Origin: Bacteroidales bacterium
GTDB lineage: Bacteria; Bacteroidota; Bacteroidia; Bacteroidales; GCA-2748055
NCBI GenBank assembly: GCA_024763595.1
Contig: JANTFK010000027.1
Location: 1-15,567, forward strand
Length of the DNA stretch: 15,567 nucleotides
Direction: 5' to 3'
The position numbers were made by a program, and so were the translations under genes. Shown here piece by piece: positions 13,458-15,567 of this stretch. The notes under the pieces are model-generated. The model was not told the DNA's origin, made no database searches, and saw only the letters and a list, made by a program, of their open reading frames with translations. Position 1 is the stretch's first letter. Each line of letters opens with the position of its first letter.

Positions 13458-15567
13458 ATGAAAATATGTTTTTTAACCACCTGTACGATGTTGCTGATTG
13501 CAACCGGTTTATCTGCGCAGCAATTATCACAAATCCGTTTGCAGGATCCATCATCCAATGACCCCGTTACCGGAGCAACTTTCCGGTACGGGGATCAGCA
13601 TGGATCTTCCGACCAGGAAGGTCGGATCAGTTTCCGGTATGACAAAGGGCGGTCAATGCAGCTGTCCCATGTTGGATATGGCCAGTGGGTTCTGTCAGAC
13701 AGAACAGTGCAGAAAATGATCCGAAAAGGTGTCCTGCTCTGGAAAAAGGGGAGCATGGAGATCCATCCCGTGACCGTCATCGGCCTGCATGCCGGATTGG
13801 GCAAACCCGAATCGCTTCAACTGGATTACATGGATCGGATGGCACATGACGGTGGAGTCCTGATCGATCAGGTTCCTGCGATTTCCGGCATACGCAAAAG
13901 CGGGGGTTACGGATTCGATCCCGTGCTGAGGGGATTCAAATATGACCAGCTTAATGTAGTTCTGAACGGATGCCAGTACGCTTCTGCTGCATGTCCCAAC
14001 CGTATGGATCCGCCCACCAGCCAGATGGCTCCCAATATGATCGAGCGGGTAGAGATCCTGAAGGGCCCTCATGCCCTGCGGTATGGAAGTGCTTTTGGCG
14101 GCACCCTCAATTTCATTCCCGCATCCCTCCGTTTCAGCGAAAAACCTGACCTCTACGGCAGGTTATCGGCCGGATATGAGAGTAACGGGAACATTCTTCG
14201 CAGCGAAGGGGTGATGGGATTCGGCCATAAGAGGGTTGACATAGGACTTTTCGCCTCCTGGTCCGAAGGAAATGATTATTTGGATGGTGACAGGAGAGTG
14301 GTCCAGTCCGGTTTCAGCCGGGGCAGTTTAGGAATGAATATGGGACTCAAGGTTCATAAAAACCAGGAGCTTCGCATTTCTGTCATCCGGAATCTGGCCA
14401 GGGATGCTGATTTTCCGGCCTTGCCAATGGACCTGCGCAAAGACGATACCTGGATGTACAACCTCCAGCATGAGATCCGGGTCAGGTCCGGGAAACTCCG
14501 CTCCTGGAAAACGATGGTTTTTGGTTCCCGGGTCAATCATTTCATGGACAACCTGTTAAAACCCCTGGATCCGAGAACCATGAATGCAAAAACAGCGGCA
14601 AGTACCCGCAATTACGGCGGGCACACTGAAGGTACCTGGAATTTCGAAAGCAGTATCCTTTATGCAGGGATGGATCTTCGTATTGAAGGTGCAGAAGGGA
14701 TCCGGACCAGGGAATTCCTTATGGGACCCAATGCGGGCAATGCAGTGACTGACAATGCCTGGCAGAACAGCCGGATCAGTAAAACAGGGATCTTTTCTGA
14801 ATTCCAGTTCCATCACGACCAAACCAGGTTTATCCTTTCAGCCAGAATGGAAGCGAACCATGCTGAAATCATGGATCCCGATCCCGGTTTTGATTCCACA
14901 TATCCGGAAACGAAGGATACCCGCATCAATCCCAGTGTCAGTATCGGAGCGATTAAAAGCTTCCTGCCAGGTATCTCACTGGGTCTCTGGATGGGACGTG
15001 CAACCCGGAGCGGAAGCCTGACCGAAAAATATATCAATTATTTTCCTGTGGGACTGGATCCTTACGAAATGCTCGGGAACCCGGGTCTTAAGCCGGAAGT
15101 AAACAACCAATTGGATGTTAACCTGAAATGGAGCAGCGGACAAAACATCATCAGTCTGGATCTTTTTTCCTCACTGATGCAAGATCATATCTCCTCTGTA
15201 ATCGATACTTCCCTCTCTCCCCGTCTTCCCGGAAGCCCGGGAGTCAGGCGATTTGAAAACCTGGAGTACGCATCAAAAGCAGGTTTCGAATTCAGCTGGA
15301 GCCAGATGCTTGTAACAGGACTGCAACACCAGATGGGCTTTGCATATACTTACGGGCAGGACCTTGAACGTGGAGAACCGCTCCCGGAGATTGCCCCGTT
15401 TGATTTCAGGTACAGCCTCACCGGGAATTTCATCAAAGGAAAACTACACCCGGAAATCCTGTTCCGGTATGTACTGCAACAATCCAGAATCTCGGCTGAA
15501 TACGGAGAGACAATCACTCCCGCTTTTTCCCTGATGGACCTCAGGCTCTCATACCAGTTGCTAAAAC
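13458..15567 (+). CDS. TonB-dependent receptor, OprC/NosA-like copper type (3' end outside window)
   Basis: An open frame of 703 codons that runs off the right edge. Residues 1-20 form a signal peptide (MKICFLTTCTMLLIATGLSA). Residues about 25-80 resemble a short carboxypeptidase-like regulatory domain (DPVTGATF...DQEGRISF...LSHVGYG). A TonB plug follows (about 100-235), containing GGYGFDPVLRGFKYDQL and IERVEILKGPHALRYGSAFGG, and then a beta-barrel with a typical ATRSGSLTEKYINYF...GNPGLKPE segment. The plug contains C179-P-N-R-M183 followed by DPPTS, and the barrel contains H361-F-M363-D-N. Together these match the CxxxM-HxM copper site of Pseudomonas OprC (C143, M147, H323, M325), with nearly the same spacing. 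It probably takes up copper ions across the outer membrane using TonB energy. The family resemblance is strong; the metal specificity is inferred. It is divergent from the neighbouring operon and may be unrelated to it. Confidence 0.88.
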   Translation, partial: MKICFLTTCTMLLIATGLSAQQLSQIRLQDPSSNDPVTGATFRYGDQHGSSDQEGRISFRYDKGRSMQLSHVGYGQWVLSDRTVQKMIRKGVLLWKKGSMEIHPVTVIGLHAGLGKPESLQLDYMDRMAHDGGVLIDQVPAISGIRKSGGYGFDPVLRGFKYDQLNVVLNGCQYASAACPNRMDPPTSQMAPNMIERVEILKGPHALRYGSAFGGTLNFIPASLRFSEKPDLYGRLSAGYESNGNILRSEGVMGFGHKRVDIGLFASWSEGNDYLDGDRRVVQSGFSRGSLGMNMGLKVHKNQELRISVIRNLARDADFPALPMDLRKDDTWMYNLQHEIRVRSGKLRSWKTMVFGSRVNHFMDNLLKPLDPRTMNAKTAASTRNYGGHTEGTWNFESSILYAGMDLRIEGAEGIRTREFLMGPNAGNAVTDNAWQNSRISKTGIFSEFQFHHDQTRFILSARMEANHAEIMDPDPGFDSTYPETKDTRINPSVSIGAIKSFLPGISLGLWMGRATRSGSLTEKYINYFPVGLDPYEMLGNPGLKPEVNNQLDVNLKWSSGQNIISLDLFSSLMQDHISSVIDTSLSPRLPGSPGVRRFENLEYASKAGFEFSWSQMLVTGLQHQMGFAYTYGQDLERGEPLPEIAPFDFRYSLTGNFIKGKLHPEILFRYVLQQSRISAEYGETITPAFSLMDLRLSYQLLK

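Overview
The window looks like chromosomal DNA from a member of the Bacteroidota, probably Bacteroidales or a relative. Three things suggest this: an exact match to the Bacteroidota -7 promoter box (TAnnTTTG) ahead of the first operon, mostly weak Shine-Dalgarno signals, and an outer-membrane TonB receptor whose N-terminus resembles the carboxypeptidase-like domain common in that phylum. The assignment rests on gene character alone. No RNA genes, insertion sequences, CRISPR arrays or sizeable repeats were seen, and no gene-free stretch exceeds 300 bases.

Left part (1-5209, + strand): a compact translation operon, gatC-gatA-gatB/aspS. GatCAB amidates Asp-tRNA(Asn) and/or Glu-tRNA(Gln). The last gene is a single 1121-codon frame that joins a complete GatB to a complete bacterial-type aspartyl-tRNA synthetase. 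The enzyme that makes the misacylated Asp-tRNA(Asn) is therefore covalently tied to the amidotransferase that corrects it. The AspRS part carries the His typical of non-discriminating bacterial AspRS in its anticodon-binding fold, which fits this role.

Middle part (5268-13315, - strand, convergent with the first operon): a tightly packed four-gene operon. In order of transcription it holds a uroporphyrinogen-decarboxylase-superfamily (URO-D) gene interrupted by an in-frame TGA, an MFS sugar-porter-type transporter, a second intact URO-D-superfamily gene, and a very large exported GH38-type glycosidase with two FN3-like domains, a chitobiase-type C-terminal domain and a discoidin-like domain. 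The junctions are TGATG, 10 nt and 2 nt, so the four genes are probably co-translated. It reads as a small carbohydrate-use locus without SusC/SusD, in which the exported glycosidase releases a sugar, the MFS protein imports it, and the two URO-D-like proteins act on it in an unknown way.

Right part (13458 to the window end, + strand, divergent from the operon): a TonB-dependent receptor that runs off the window. Its plug and barrel contain a CPNRM stretch and an HFM stretch spaced like the CxxxM-HxM copper site of OprC, so it is called an OprC/NosA-like copper receptor.

The items most worth a second look are the GatB-AspRS fusion, the in-frame TGA in the first URO-D-like gene, the URO-D/MFS/GH38 operon itself, and the conserved copper site in the receptor.
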